Positions 1 through 6,540 are shown, counted from the first letter of the stretch. The stretch: DNA of 12,880 nucleotides from JBQTIP01 sp052388025 (GCA_052388025.1 JBQTIP010000011.1:1-12880), one strand, 5' to 3'. Notes: generated from the letters alone by a model not told the origin. Made by a program: numbers and translations.

Positions 1-252
1 GAGGGCCGAGATCACCCGGAGGTCCGTCGCTACCGGCGTCTGAAGCGCAAGCAACTGCAACGGGCGCTGTTCGACCGACAGGTACTTCTCGTCGATCTCG
101 TCGTCGCCGGCGATCACCTCGTCGGCCTCGGCGGCGTTCCGGGTGGCAAGGGCATCGACCGCCTTGCCCACTGCCCGCTCGGCGTGCTCTCCCATGGCCA
201 GGATGTCCAGCTCGAGGCCCTCGAGCTCCTCGTGGAAGTGCAGGCGGGACAT
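1..252 (-). CDS. phoU: PhoU phosphate-signalling protein, N-terminal part (gene runs off the left edge)
   Basis: The 84 visible residues begin MSRLHFHEELEGLE and carry typical PhoU features: an EHAERAV helix, a DDEIDEKY segment, and LLALQTPVATDLR, matching the conserved LLALQxPxAxDLR stretch of the first PhoU helical repeat. PhoU is a cytoplasmic all-helical protein that links the Pst transporter to the PhoR-type kinase and damps Pho signalling when phosphate is plentiful. The start is ATG, and the pstB stop and phoU start share TGATG, so translation is probably coupled. Position as last gene of pstSCAB-phoU is the classic arrangement. A full PhoU is roughly 215-240 residues, so well over half lies outside the window. 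The family assignment is secure. Confidence 0.95.
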   Translation of the reverse strand, partial: MSRLHFHEELEGLELDILAMGEHAERAVGKAVDALATRNAAEADEVIAGDDEIDEKYLSVEQRPLQLLALQTPVATDLRVISAL

Positions 253-1139
253 CAGCCGAACCTCCCGGTGACGTAGTCCTCCGTCCGCTTGTCCGACGGC
301 TTGGTGAAGATGACCTCGGTGCGGTCGTACTCAACGACGATCCCGGTTCGCTGGCCGTTGTCCGAGACCTCTACAGTGAAGAAGGCGGTCCGGTCGCTCA
401 CCCGCGCCGCCTGCTGCATGTTGTGCGTGACGATGACGATAGTGTAATCGGCGACCAGCTCCTGCATGAGGTCTTCGATCCGCTGCGTGGAGATCGGGTC
501 GAGCGAGGAGCAAGGCTCGTCCATCAGGATGGCGTCGGGCTGCACGGCGATGGCCCGGGCGATGCACAGGCGCTGCTGCTGCCCACCGGAAAGGGACATC
601 GCGGAGGTCTTCAGCTTTCCCTTGACCTCCTCCCACAGCGCCGCCCTGCGCAGCGTCCGCTCGACCAACTCGTCCATGTTGCCCTTGTACCCCGCGATCT
701 TGGGGCCGAACGCGATGTTCTCGTAGATGGACTTCGGGAACGGGTTTGGCTTCTGGAACACCATGCCGACCCGGCGGCGGACCTCAACTGGGTCCACATC
801 GCGGTGGTAGAGATCGACTCCGTGGTACAGGATCGTCCCCTCGACCCGAGCCCCGTCCACGAGGTCGTTCATCCGATTGAAGCACCTGAGGATGGTGGTC
901 TTGCCGCACCCCGACGGGCCGATCAGCGCCGTGATCTCGTTCCTGGCGATCGGCAACGTGACGCTGCGAACGGCCCGGAAGTCGCCGTAGAACACGGAGA
1001 GATCGCGAACGTCGAACACGATCTCCCGTGTCTCCGCTATTTCCTCCTCCCTGGACGCCCTGACTGTGAGCCGCCCGGCTGCCGCCGTGTGGGCTTCGCT
1101 CTCGACGCTCACGTCCACGGTCTCACCACTTTCGCTCAT
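252..1139 (-). CDS. pstB: PstB, ATP-binding protein of the phosphate ABC transporter
   Basis: This 295-residue cytoplasmic ATPase powers PstCA. All ABC landmarks are present: Walker A GPSGCGKT at residues 74-81, Q-loop Q129 in VFQKPNPFPKSIYENI (a PstB hallmark), signature LSGGQQQR at 183-190, Walker B ILMDEP at 204-209, and the switch histidine H239 in VTHNMQQAARVSDR. About 40 polar residues precede the usual PstB start, making it longer than E. coli PstB (257 residues). The chosen ATG is supported by GAGG seven bases upstream and there is no later methionine before the ABC domain, so the extension is probably real. The start lies inside the end of pstA (17-base overlap) and the stop overlaps the phoU start. 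Confidence 0.97.
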   Translation of the reverse strand: MSESGETVDVSVESEAHTAAAGRLTVRASREEEIAETREIVFDVRDLSVFYGDFRAVRSVTLPIARNEITALIGPSGCGKTTILRCFNRMNDLVDGARVEGTILYHGVDLYHRDVDPVEVRRRVGMVFQKPNPFPKSIYENIAFGPKIAGYKGNMDELVERTLRRAALWEEVKGKLKTSAMSLSGGQQQRLCIARAIAVQPDAILMDEPCSSLDPISTQRIEDLMQELVADYTIVIVTHNMQQAARVSDRTAFFTVEVSDNGQRTGIVVEYDRTEVIFTKPSDKRTEDYVTGRFG

Positions 1140-2064
1140 AGCGGTTCCTCAACAGGATGGCCGCCGTGTTGACAACTAGCAAGATGGCCATGAGCACGAT
1201 GATGGCTGCGTACGTGGATGAGCCGAACGCGCGTTGCGAACGACGCGCCCACGTGAAGATGATGGTCGGCAAGGCCGTGTAGGGTCCCTGAAGCGTCTCC
1301 TGGATGCCGCCGCTGGGAGACGCGAAGAACCCCGTGACCGACCCGATCAGGATGAGGGGCGCCGTCTCCCCGAGAGCGCGCGCAAGCGTGAGGATCGAGC
1401 CGGTGAGGATCCCCGGGGCCGCGTAAGGCAGCACGTGGCTCCGAATCACCTCCCAGCGGGTGGCGCCGACGCCGAATCCGGCCTCCCGGATGCTGTTCGG
1501 GACCGCACGGATCGCTTCCGCTGACGTGATCCCCACGATCGGGAGCGCGAGGAGCGCCATGGTCAACCCCCCGCTCATGACGCTCCGGCCACCGGTAAGT
1601 CCGCCGAACAGCTGCACGAAGATCGCGAGGCCAAGCAGTCCGTAGACGATCGACGGCACTCCGGCGAGGTTCCGGATGTTCGCGGTGATGAACCGGGTCA
1701 CTCGGTTGTCCTTCGCGTACTCCTCCAGGTAGACCGCCGCACCAATGCCGATCGGAAAAGCCAGGACGATGACGAAGAGCATGAGCAGGAGCGAGCCGAT
1801 GAGCCCCTGGTGCACGCCCGCCCGCTCCGGGAGCGACGAGAGATTCGAGGTCAGGAAGTCCGTTCCCCGTTCCTGTAGGACCCCGAGGCCCTGCTGAAGG
1901 ATGAACACGATCAGGACGACCAGTAGGGCCAGCGCGATGAGAAGCGTGCAGAGCAGCAGGAACTGGAACAAGATCTCCCGGCCTCGCAGGCGGCCTCCCC
2001 TCAGGGCCTGGAGGACCGCTTCCGCGGTCGGCGAGACGGGCTCGACGGTAGCAGGGTCGGGGAT
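1123..2064 (-). CDS. pstA: PstA, permease subunit of the phosphate ABC transporter (non-AUG start proposed)
   Basis: Inner-membrane permease, about 313 residues with the start used here. Six hydrophobic segments are visible, the first being FQFLLLCTLLIALALLVVLI. The binding-protein-dependent permease (EAA) loop reads REAGFGVGATRWEVIRSHVLP, followed by LARALGETAPL, characteristic of PstA. The first ATG/GTG/TTG in frame is a TTG at 1971, which would start the protein almost at the first membrane helix. The frame is open upstream to 2076, and a perfect AGGAGG sits at 2078-2073. From it, CTG (2067) is 5 bases away and ATC (2064) is 8. ATC is preferred because it falls in TGATC across the pstC stop, mirroring the TGATG of pstB/phoU. 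The 31 added residues form a plausible cytoplasmic tail. Family certain, start uncertain. Confidence 0.93.
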   Translation of the reverse strand: MPDPATVEPVSPTAEAVLQALRGGRLRGREILFQFLLLCTLLIALALLVVLIVFILQQGLGVLQERGTDFLTSNLSSLPERAGVHQGLIGSLLLMLFVIVLAFPIGIGAAVYLEEYAKDNRVTRFITANIRNLAGVPSIVYGLLGLAIFVQLFGGLTGGRSVMSGGLTMALLALPIVGITSAEAIRAVPNSIREAGFGVGATRWEVIRSHVLPYAAPGILTGSILTLARALGETAPLILIGSVTGFFASPSGGIQETLQGPYTALPTIIFTWARRSQRAFGSSTYAAIIVLMAILLVVNTAAILLRNRYERKW

Positions 2065-3020
2065 CAGTACCGCCTCCTAACGCGACGCACGAAGCGCTCG
2101 CTCACGATGTTCAGCCCGAGCGTCAGGAAGAAGAGCAGCGTCCCTACGAAGAAGAGGCTCGGGTAGGCGGCCTCCGCACCCCTCACCTGATCGGAGCCGG
2201 TCGCGAGGGAGGCCATCGCACCCGTCATCGTCTGTCCCGGCCCGAAGATGTCCAAGGTGAAGAGCGAGCCCCCGGTCGCGCCGGCAGCGATGGCGACCAC
2301 GAGGGTCTCGCCGATCGCTCTGGAGATCCCAAGGATCAGCGCCGCGACGATCCCCGAGACCGCCGCGGGAACCACGACCCGCAGGCTCGTGGCTCGCTTG
2401 CGCGCAGCCAGCCCGTAGGAAGCCTCCCTGAGGGACTCGGGCACCGCGTGCAGCGCGTCCTCGGCGACGGAGGCCACGATGGGGACGATCAGGATCCCGA
2501 CCCCGATGCCCGCCGCGGCCAGATTGAAGCTGGGTGCCGTGAGGACTAACGACTTCACGATGTTGGGGCTGATCCAGGTGAGCGCGAAGTACGCCATCAC
2601 GACGCTGGGCACGCCGGCCAGCACCTCGAGGATCGGCTTGAGGATCCTCCGGGCGCGGCGGCTCGCGTACTCGGACAGGTAGATGGCGGCACCCAGCGCG
2701 AGCGGCGTGGCCACCGCCATCGCGATCACCGAGACCAGGAGCGTCCCGACAAGGATCGTCTTGACATCGAAGAGCCCTCGCCTGGGGAACCATCCCTCGC
2801 TCCAGAGGGTCGAGAGGTCGGCCTTGCGCAGGAAGTCGATCGTGCCGTCCCCTAGCGAGAGAAGGATGGCGACGTTGATGACGACGGAGAGACCCGCCGC
2901 TGACAGGAAGAGGGCGCGGATCGCCGCCTCCTTGCGACGACGCGAGCGGCTGCCGCGCAGGTTGGAGAGCGCGATGGGCTCGCGCCCCGTCGTCCCGATC
3001 GTTACCGTCGATTCAGCCAC
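2064..3020 (-). CDS. pstC: PstC, permease subunit of the phosphate ABC transporter
   Basis: A 318-residue inner-membrane permease pairing with PstA to form the phosphate channel. After a basic cytoplasmic tail (GSRSRRRKEAAIRAL) comes TM1 (ALFLSAAGLSVVINVAILL), then a soluble segment with TLWSEGWFPRRGLFDVKTI, close to the W-x-P...FG/FD region of PstC, then five more hydrophobic segments. The EAA loop is ESLREASYGLAARKRAT, followed by ISRAIGETLVV, the PstC/PstA ARAxGET-type motif. The start is GTG with a GGTGAG-like ribosome site upstream. It is separated from pstS by a 55-base gap and its TGA abuts the pstA start. The GxFDV stretch before TM2 and C-terminal FVRRVRRRY distinguish it from PstA. 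Confidence 0.95.
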   Translation of the reverse strand: MAESTVTIGTTGREPIALSNLRGSRSRRRKEAAIRALFLSAAGLSVVINVAILLSLGDGTIDFLRKADLSTLWSEGWFPRRGLFDVKTILVGTLLVSVIAMAVATPLALGAAIYLSEYASRRARRILKPILEVLAGVPSVVMAYFALTWISPNIVKSLVLTAPSFNLAAAGIGVGILIVPIVASVAEDALHAVPESLREASYGLAARKRATSLRVVVPAAVSGIVAALILGISRAIGETLVVAIAAGATGGSLFTLDIFGPGQTMTGAMASLATGSDQVRGAEAAYPSLFFVGTLLFFLTLGLNIVSERFVRRVRRRY

Positions 3021-3040
3021 ACGCGCTCACCAGGCTCACA

Positions 3041-3055
3041 TTGCGGCTCGCGCAA
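3041..3055 (-). other. Short hairpin between pstS and pstC
   Basis: TTGCG, a five-base loop and CGCAA form a perfect 5-bp stem in the 55-base pstS-pstC spacer. It has no U tract, so it is not a convincing terminator. A stem here could protect the pstS message 3' end and help keep the binding protein more abundant than the permeases, as is common in ABC operons. A stem this short can also arise by chance in high-GC DNA. Confidence 0.25.
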
Positions 3056-3075
3056 GGGGCCGAGGTATCGCGATT

Positions 3076-4113
3076 CTAAAGGTTGCTCTTCGTGTCTTCC
3101 CAGGCCGCCCGCGTGGTCTCTTGGTCACCCGCCGGGATCGGCACGTACCCGACCTCCGAGACCGCGAGATCTAGCCCATCCGGGGTCATGTAGTAGTCGA
3201 CGAACGCGACCAGCGCGGGGTTCTCTGCCGCACTCCCCAGGCTGGGGTAGATGAAGAGCGGCCGCGAAAGCGGGTAGGAGCCGTCGGCGATCGTTTCCGG
3301 CGACGGCGCGACGCATCCGCTCCCACCGTCGATAGCGATGGCCTTCACGACGTCCTGGTTCTGCTCGTAGAAGGCGTACCCGACCCACCCGAGGGAGGCC
3401 GGCGCCCCCGCGATGCCCTCGATGATCACGTTGTCGTTCCCCGAGGACACGTAGTCGGGCCGCGTCGTGACATCTTCCAGACCCAGCACGTCATCGCCGA
3501 TCGGCTCAAGGCCGAGCTCCACGAATGAGTCGAACGTGCCCGACTCCTCACCCGGTGCGGTGATGTCGAGGGGCGCGTCGGGGTACTGGTCGGTGTACTT
3601 CGAGCCCAGCTCCTTCGCGAGTGGGATCGCATCCTGCCAGTTCTCGATGCCCTCGGCCTCCGGCCCGATGAGCGCCCAAAGATCTGCATAGCCAAGGCAC
3701 GTGACCGAGGCGTTCTCCGGAGAAGTGAGGACCGCCATCCCGTCGATTCCGATGTAGAGCTCCACGTACTCCACACCGGCCGACTCGCACGCCGACACCT
3801 CCTCCTCCTTGATCGCACGCGAGGCGTCTTGGACGTCGGTCTCGCCGTTGCAGAAGAGCTCGAAGCCGTCGCTCGTTCCGGGTCCTTCGACGGCGATGTT
3901 GACATCGGGGTTCTGCTCTGCAAACAGCTCCGCGACGAGCGCCGACACCGGCTCCACCGTCGACGATCCCGAGACGAAGATGTCGCCCGTGAGTGTCTCG
4001 CCACCGTTGCCACCACCGGCACCGTTGTTGTTGTCGCTGCCGCAGGCGGCACCCAGGAGCATCAACGCGACCACGGCGGCCACGATCCCGTAGAGCTTCC
4101 CTCTCTCTCTCAT
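3076..4113 (-). CDS. pstS: PstS, phosphate-binding lipoprotein
   Basis: A 345-residue substrate-binding protein that captures phosphate outside the membrane and delivers it to PstCA. It starts with a short basic segment and hydrophobic stretch (KLYGIVAAVVALMLLGAAC). C24 is the probable lipidated cysteine, though the lipobox has Gly rather than Leu at -3. A flexible Gly/Asn linker follows, then PstS signatures: VSGSSTVEPV, GPGTSDGF, DASRAIKEEE, APGEESGTFDSF (the SGT phosphate-contacting loop) and LGWVGYAFYEQN. The start is the second of two adjacent ATGs, four bases after AAGGAGG. A GTG at 4197 would add 28 residues with no signal character and run through the leader hairpin, so it is rejected. 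It leads the pstSCAB-phoU operon and is preceded by a PHO box. Confidence 0.96.
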   Translation of the reverse strand: MRERGKLYGIVAAVVALMLLGAACGSDNNNGAGGGNGGETLTGDIFVSGSSTVEPVSALVAELFAEQNPDVNIAVEGPGTSDGFELFCNGETDVQDASRAIKEEEVSACESAGVEYVELYIGIDGMAVLTSPENASVTCLGYADLWALIGPEAEGIENWQDAIPLAKELGSKYTDQYPDAPLDITAPGEESGTFDSFVELGLEPIGDDVLGLEDVTTRPDYVSSGNDNVIIEGIAGAPASLGWVGYAFYEQNQDVVKAIAIDGGSGCVAPSPETIADGSYPLSRPLFIYPSLGSAAENPALVAFVDYYMTPDGLDLAVSEVGYVPIPAGDQETTRAAWEDTKSNL

Positions 4114-4117
4114 CATT

Positions 4118-4124
4118 CCTCCTT
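4118..4124 (-). promoter_or_regulatory. Strong ribosome binding site of pstS
   Basis: AAGGAGG lies one base before the first and four bases before the second of two consecutive ATG codons. Spacing favours the second ATG (4113). This is the clearest canonical Shine-Dalgarno in the window and fits a highly expressed binding protein. Confidence 0.8.
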
Positions 4125-4148
4125 GCTGGGTGGCCCGAACAGGCAGAC

Positions 4149-4188
4149 GGGAGAACGGTTCGGAGAGGGGGCGCCGGACCGTTCTCCC
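4149..4188. repeat. 15-bp inverted repeat in the presumed pstS leader
   Basis: Arms GGGAGAACGGTTCGG and CCGGACCGTTCTCCC are complementary over 15 positions apart from one G-U (plus-strand RNA) or C-A (minus-strand RNA) pair, around a 10-base G-rich loop. The element lies about 25 bases upstream of the pstS ribosome binding site and downstream of the likely pstS promoter, so it would be in the pstS 5' untranslated RNA. No U tract follows on either strand, so termination is unlikely. Message stabilisation, a translational control structure or a dyad operator are possible. Confidence 0.7.
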
Positions 4189-4230
4189 ATCGACCACAGC
4201 TATCGACTGCGGATGCCTTCATCGCGGCCG

Positions 4231-4236
4231 ATGCTA
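4231..4236 (-). promoter_or_regulatory. Candidate -10 element of the pstS promoter
   Basis: Read on the minus strand this is TAGCAT, fitting TANNNT. It lies downstream (toward pstS) of the 11-bp-phased PHO box repeats, and the nearest weak repeat unit sits about where a -35 would be, as in activator-dependent Pho promoters. Transcription would start near 4224, giving a leader of about 110 bases that includes the 15-bp hairpin. No TTGACA-like -35 is present. Confidence 0.4.
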
Positions 4237-4245
4237 TGGAGGGCC

Positions 4246-4285
4246 GGTGACGGGACCCTGACCCCAAGGTGAACGCGCGGTGAAC
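4246..4285 (-). promoter_or_regulatory. PHO box of the pst operon (11-bp phased direct repeats)
   Basis: Two exact copies of GGTGAAC start at 4268 and 4279, exactly 11 bases apart. On the pstS strand they read GTTCACC-N4-GTTCACC, which is the known core of the Streptomyces-type PHO box bound by PhoP-family regulators. In the same 11-base phase, 4246 carries GGTGACG and 4257 carries CCTGACC as weaker units extending toward pstS. The orientation matches that described for actinobacterial pstS promoters. The binding regulator (PhoP or RegX3 type) is inferred; no such gene is in the window. Confidence 0.8.
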
Positions 4286-4420
4286 CGGCGAGGAAGAGTG
4301 AGCGCGGGATGGCCGAACTCTGCTCAACTCGCCCCGCCCGCACGCCTCGTTCCCGACGCCGGAACACCGACGTCGCGGAGGAACTGCCCGCGAAGGGACT
4401 CGAGGAGCGACTGGGCCCGG

Positions 4421-4462
4421 CGGCCGCCGTTCCTCACCTGAACCCGGGATGAACGGCCGCCG
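4421..4462. repeat. Inverted repeat around the kinase-side PHO box
   Basis: CGGCCGCCGTTC (4421-4432) and GAACGGCCGCCG (4451-4462) are inverted copies matching at 11 of 12 positions with 18 bases between. The right arm begins inside the second PHO unit. It lies upstream of the predicted kinase transcription start, so from that promoter it would act as DNA rather than RNA. In such GC-rich DNA part of this match may be chance. Confidence 0.4.
4437..4454. promoter_or_regulatory. Second PHO box, upstream of the histidine kinase
   Basis: CCTGAAC at 4437 and GATGAAC at 4448 are 11 bases apart, the same period as the pstS-side box, and read GTTCATC-N4-GTTCAGG on the minus strand. The second unit ends 16 bases before the kinase -10 hexamer, so it occupies the -35 position. 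The units are one to two mismatches from GGTGAAC. Their orientation is the same as the pstS box, hence reversed with respect to kinase transcription. Whether binding activates or represses the kinase gene is open. Confidence 0.6.
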
Positions 4463-4470
4463 GACCCTTC

Positions 4471-4476
4471 TACACT
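4471..4476 (+). promoter_or_regulatory. -10 element of the histidine kinase gene
   Basis: TACACT matches TANNNT. The expected start of transcription is at 4483-4484, which coincides with the ATG of a five-codon reading frame just ahead of the kinase. No TTGACA is found at -35; the PHO box occupies that place. Confidence 0.55.
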
Positions 4477-4483
4477 TGGTGCG

Positions 4484-4501
4484 ATGAGCGCACGACAATG
4501 A
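4484..4501 (+). other. Five-codon upstream ORF (MSARQ) overlapping the kinase start
   Basis: ATG AGC GCA CGA CAA TGA begins at the predicted transcription start and its stop shares ATGA with the kinase ATG at 4498. If the mRNA is leaderless, a 70S ribosome would begin on this ATG, finish after five codons and restart on the kinase codon. That could explain why the kinase lacks a good Shine-Dalgarno. It may also be a chance frame. Confidence 0.35.
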
Positions 4502-5862
4502 GACCTCCTCGCACGCTCGCCGGCCGGCTCGTCCTTTGGCAGCTGACGGTGATCCTCTCCGTGCTGCTCGGCATCGGGCTCGTGCTGGATCGTGTGTTCG
4601 AGCGGGAGTTCGTGGACGGCCGGAACACCGTTCGCGTCGCCTTCGCCATCGGGCTGCTCGTCGCGGCCGCTGCGACGACGGCCGGCGTCCTGCTCGTCGT
4701 CCGCGGGGTATCGCGGCCGCTTCGCCGGGCCACAGAGTCGCTGGCCCGCCACGACGAGGGCAACCACGCGGTTAGGGTCGAGCCGGAGGGAGGGCCTGAC
4801 GAGCTCGCGGTGCTCGCCTCCACCGTGAACCGCATGGCCGAGCGGCTCGAGGAACAGATCCGCTCCGCCCGAGGGGAGCAGCGGACGCGCGACCTCATCC
4901 TCTCTTCCATGGAGGAGGGGATCCTGCTCGCGGCACCGGACGGCCGCGTGCGGTTCGCCAATCCCGCCATCGAAGGTCACCTGGGCGGCCGGCCGGGCAC
5001 GCTCGCGACCCTCACCCCGCTCGGGCTGCGCGAGGCCGCGCGCCGGGCAACTCAAGGGCGAATCCCGGTCCAGATCGACGTCGAGACGGGCACGCCCGCG
5101 CGCTCGCTGCGCGGGGCCGCGTTGCCGGTGGGAAACGACGGATCGGTTCTGCTGGTCCTCCGCGACGTGACGGAGGCCAAACGCCTGGACGCGGTCCGAA
5201 GGGACTTCGTGGCGAACGCCTCCCATGAGTTGAAGACGCCCGCCGCGTCCATCCAAGCAGCGGCCGAGACGATCCGAACCGCCGTGACCGACGACCCCGG
5301 GGTGATCCCGCGGTTCGCCGAGCAACTCGAGAAAGAGGCGCTCCGGCTATCCCGCATCGTCTCGGACCTCCTCGACCTCTCGAGGCTGGAGTCCGGGAGC
5401 GATCTCACGGAGATCGTCTCGCTCGACGAGCTGCTCCGAGAGGAGGTGGGTAGGCTCGAGGAGATCGCGGCAGACGCCGGGGTCTCGCTCAACGTGCGCA
5501 CCGACGGGATCCAGCGGGTGCGGGGCTCCGCCCGCGACCTCTCGCTGCTGGTGAGGAACCTCCTCGACAACGCCATCCGCTACACGAGACCGGGTGGCAA
5601 GGTCGACGTGTCCCTCGCGTCCGAGGACGCCCGGGCGGTCCTCAGAGTCGCTGACACCGGCGTCGGGATCCCGTCCCGCGACCTCCCGAGGATCTTCGAG
5701 CGCTTCTACCGCGTCGATCGGGCCCGTTCCCGGGAGACGGGCGGAACGGGCCTGGGCCTCTCGATCGTTCGCCACATCGTGGAGAACCACGGGGGCACGG
5801 TGAACGTCTCGAGCGCGCTCGGCCGAGGGACGACTCTCGAGGTGCGGCTGCCCGGAGCGTGA
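4498..5862 (+). CDS. PhoR/SenX3-like membrane sensor histidine kinase
   Basis: A 454-residue sensor kinase. Two membrane helices (about 12-30 and 47-69) enclose only a short outer loop, so it probably senses phosphate through PstB/PhoU rather than by a ligand-binding domain. Then come HAMP (about 70-120), a PAS-like domain (about 130-226, with LSSMEEGILLAAPDGRVRFANPA), and HisKA with autophosphorylation site H243 in FVANASHELKTP. The ATPase domain has an N-box NLLDNAIRY (354-362), G1 DTGVGI (386-391), F-box FERFYRVD (400-407) and G2 GGTGLGLS (415-422). All catalytic motifs are intact. It is divergent from pstS and has its own PHO-box-like repeats, which argues for a PhoR/SenX3 role. No partner response regulator follows. 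The ATG has only a weak ribosome site, and there is no other start before the first helix. Confidence 0.93.
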   Translation: MRPPRTLAGRLVLWQLTVILSVLLGIGLVLDRVFEREFVDGRNTVRVAFAIGLLVAAAATTAGVLLVVRGVSRPLRRATESLARHDEGNHAVRVEPEGGPDELAVLASTVNRMAERLEEQIRSARGEQRTRDLILSSMEEGILLAAPDGRVRFANPAIEGHLGGRPGTLATLTPLGLREAARRATQGRIPVQIDVETGTPARSLRGAALPVGNDGSVLLVLRDVTEAKRLDAVRRDFVANASHELKTPAASIQAAAETIRTAVTDDPGVIPRFAEQLEKEALRLSRIVSDLLDLSRLESGSDLTEIVSLDELLREEVGRLEEIAADAGVSLNVRTDGIQRVRGSARDLSLLVRNLLDNAIRYTRPGGKVDVSLASEDARAVLRVADTGVGIPSRDLPRIFERFYRVDRARSRETGGTGLGLSIVRHIVENHGGTVNVSSALGRGTTLEVRLPGA

Positions 5863-5878
5863 GTCGGCGCGGCGGCGC

Positions 5879-5884
5879 TATCCT
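5879..5884 (+). promoter_or_regulatory. Candidate -10 of the phosphomutase-like gene
   Basis: TATCCT, close to TATAAT, lies eight bases before the ATG at 5893, in the 30-base gap after the kinase. Spacing suggests a leaderless or nearly leaderless mRNA. The ATG has no Shine-Dalgarno. Confidence 0.45.
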
Positions 5885-5892
5885 GCACCGCG

Positions 5893-6534
5893 ATGGCACT
5901 CCTGCTTCTCGTCCGCCACGGGCTAACAGACTCCACGGGCAAGCGCCTCTCCGGCTGGACGCCGGGGGTGCATCTCTCCGACCGGGGACGGGAGCAGGCG
6001 GAGCGCCTGGCCGAGCGGCTGGCGGGCGTGCCCATCCGCGCCATCTATTCGAGCCCGCTCGAGCGCTGCACCGAGACCGCCGAGCCGCTCGCCGCGGCGA
6101 GGAGCATGGAGGTCCAGGTTCACGATGACCTCGGTGAGGTGCGCTACGGCGCATGGACCGGGCGGCCCCTGGCCCAGCTCGCCCGAACCAAGCTCTGGCG
6201 GATGGTTCAGCAGGTGCCATCGCGCGCGCGGTTCCCCGGCGGTGAGAGCCTCCTCGAGGTCCAGGACAGGGCCGTGCGGGCGACCGACCGCATACTCGCC
6301 TCGCACCCCAAGGGGACCGCGGCCGTGTTCTCCCATGGGGACGTGATCCGGCTATTGCTCGCGCACTTCACCGGCGTGCATCCCGACCTGTTCCAGCGGC
6401 TGATCGTCGACCCCGTCTCCGTCTCCGTCGTCTCGGCGGGAGACGGCATTCCCCGGATCATCAAGATGAACGACACCGGCGGACTCGCCGACCTCGTGCC
6501 CCGGAAGACGGCCCGCGCCCGGGCCGGAGGATAG
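5893..6534 (+). CDS. Histidine phosphatase superfamily protein, MSMEG_4193-type putative phosphomutase
   Basis: A 213-residue cytoplasmic protein of the phosphoglycerate-mutase-like fold. The catalytic set is complete: LVRHG with H9 as phospho-acceptor, SSPLERCTETA (R58), acid E82 in LGEVRYGAWTG, and the second histidine H148 in VFSHGDVIRLLL. The GWTPGVHLSDRG and YGAWTGRPL segments, and the DUF3090 and SCO1664 neighbours, match the actinobacterial family called MSMEG_4193 or Rv2135c-like. The true substrate is not settled by sequence; phosphatase activity is as likely as mutase activity. It is not the glycolytic enzyme, which is longer. It begins 30 bases after the kinase with its own promoter-like sequence and is followed six bases later by the DUF3090 gene. 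Confidence 0.88.
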   Translation: MALLLLVRHGLTDSTGKRLSGWTPGVHLSDRGREQAERLAERLAGVPIRAIYSSPLERCTETAEPLAAARSMEVQVHDDLGEVRYGAWTGRPLAQLARTKLWRMVQQVPSRARFPGGESLLEVQDRAVRATDRILASHPKGTAAVFSHGDVIRLLLAHFTGVHPDLFQRLIVDPVSVSVVSAGDGIPRIIKMNDTGGLADLVPRKTARARAGG

Positions 6535-6540
6535 ACCCCC

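Noticed and set aside
4149..4188. The pstS leader hairpin as an intrinsic terminator or riboswitch.
   Set aside because: No U tract follows on either strand and a single stem without conserved junctions gives no riboswitch class.
4114..4197. Longer pstS start at GTG 4197.
   Set aside because: It would put 28 non-hydrophobic residues ahead of the lipoprotein signal and translate the leader hairpin, and it ignores AAGGAGG before 4113.
4324..5325. Long minus-strand frame opposite the histidine kinase.
   Set aside because: Antisense shadow of a kinase with every catalytic motif intact; no domain is visible in it and it would run through the PHO-box promoter.
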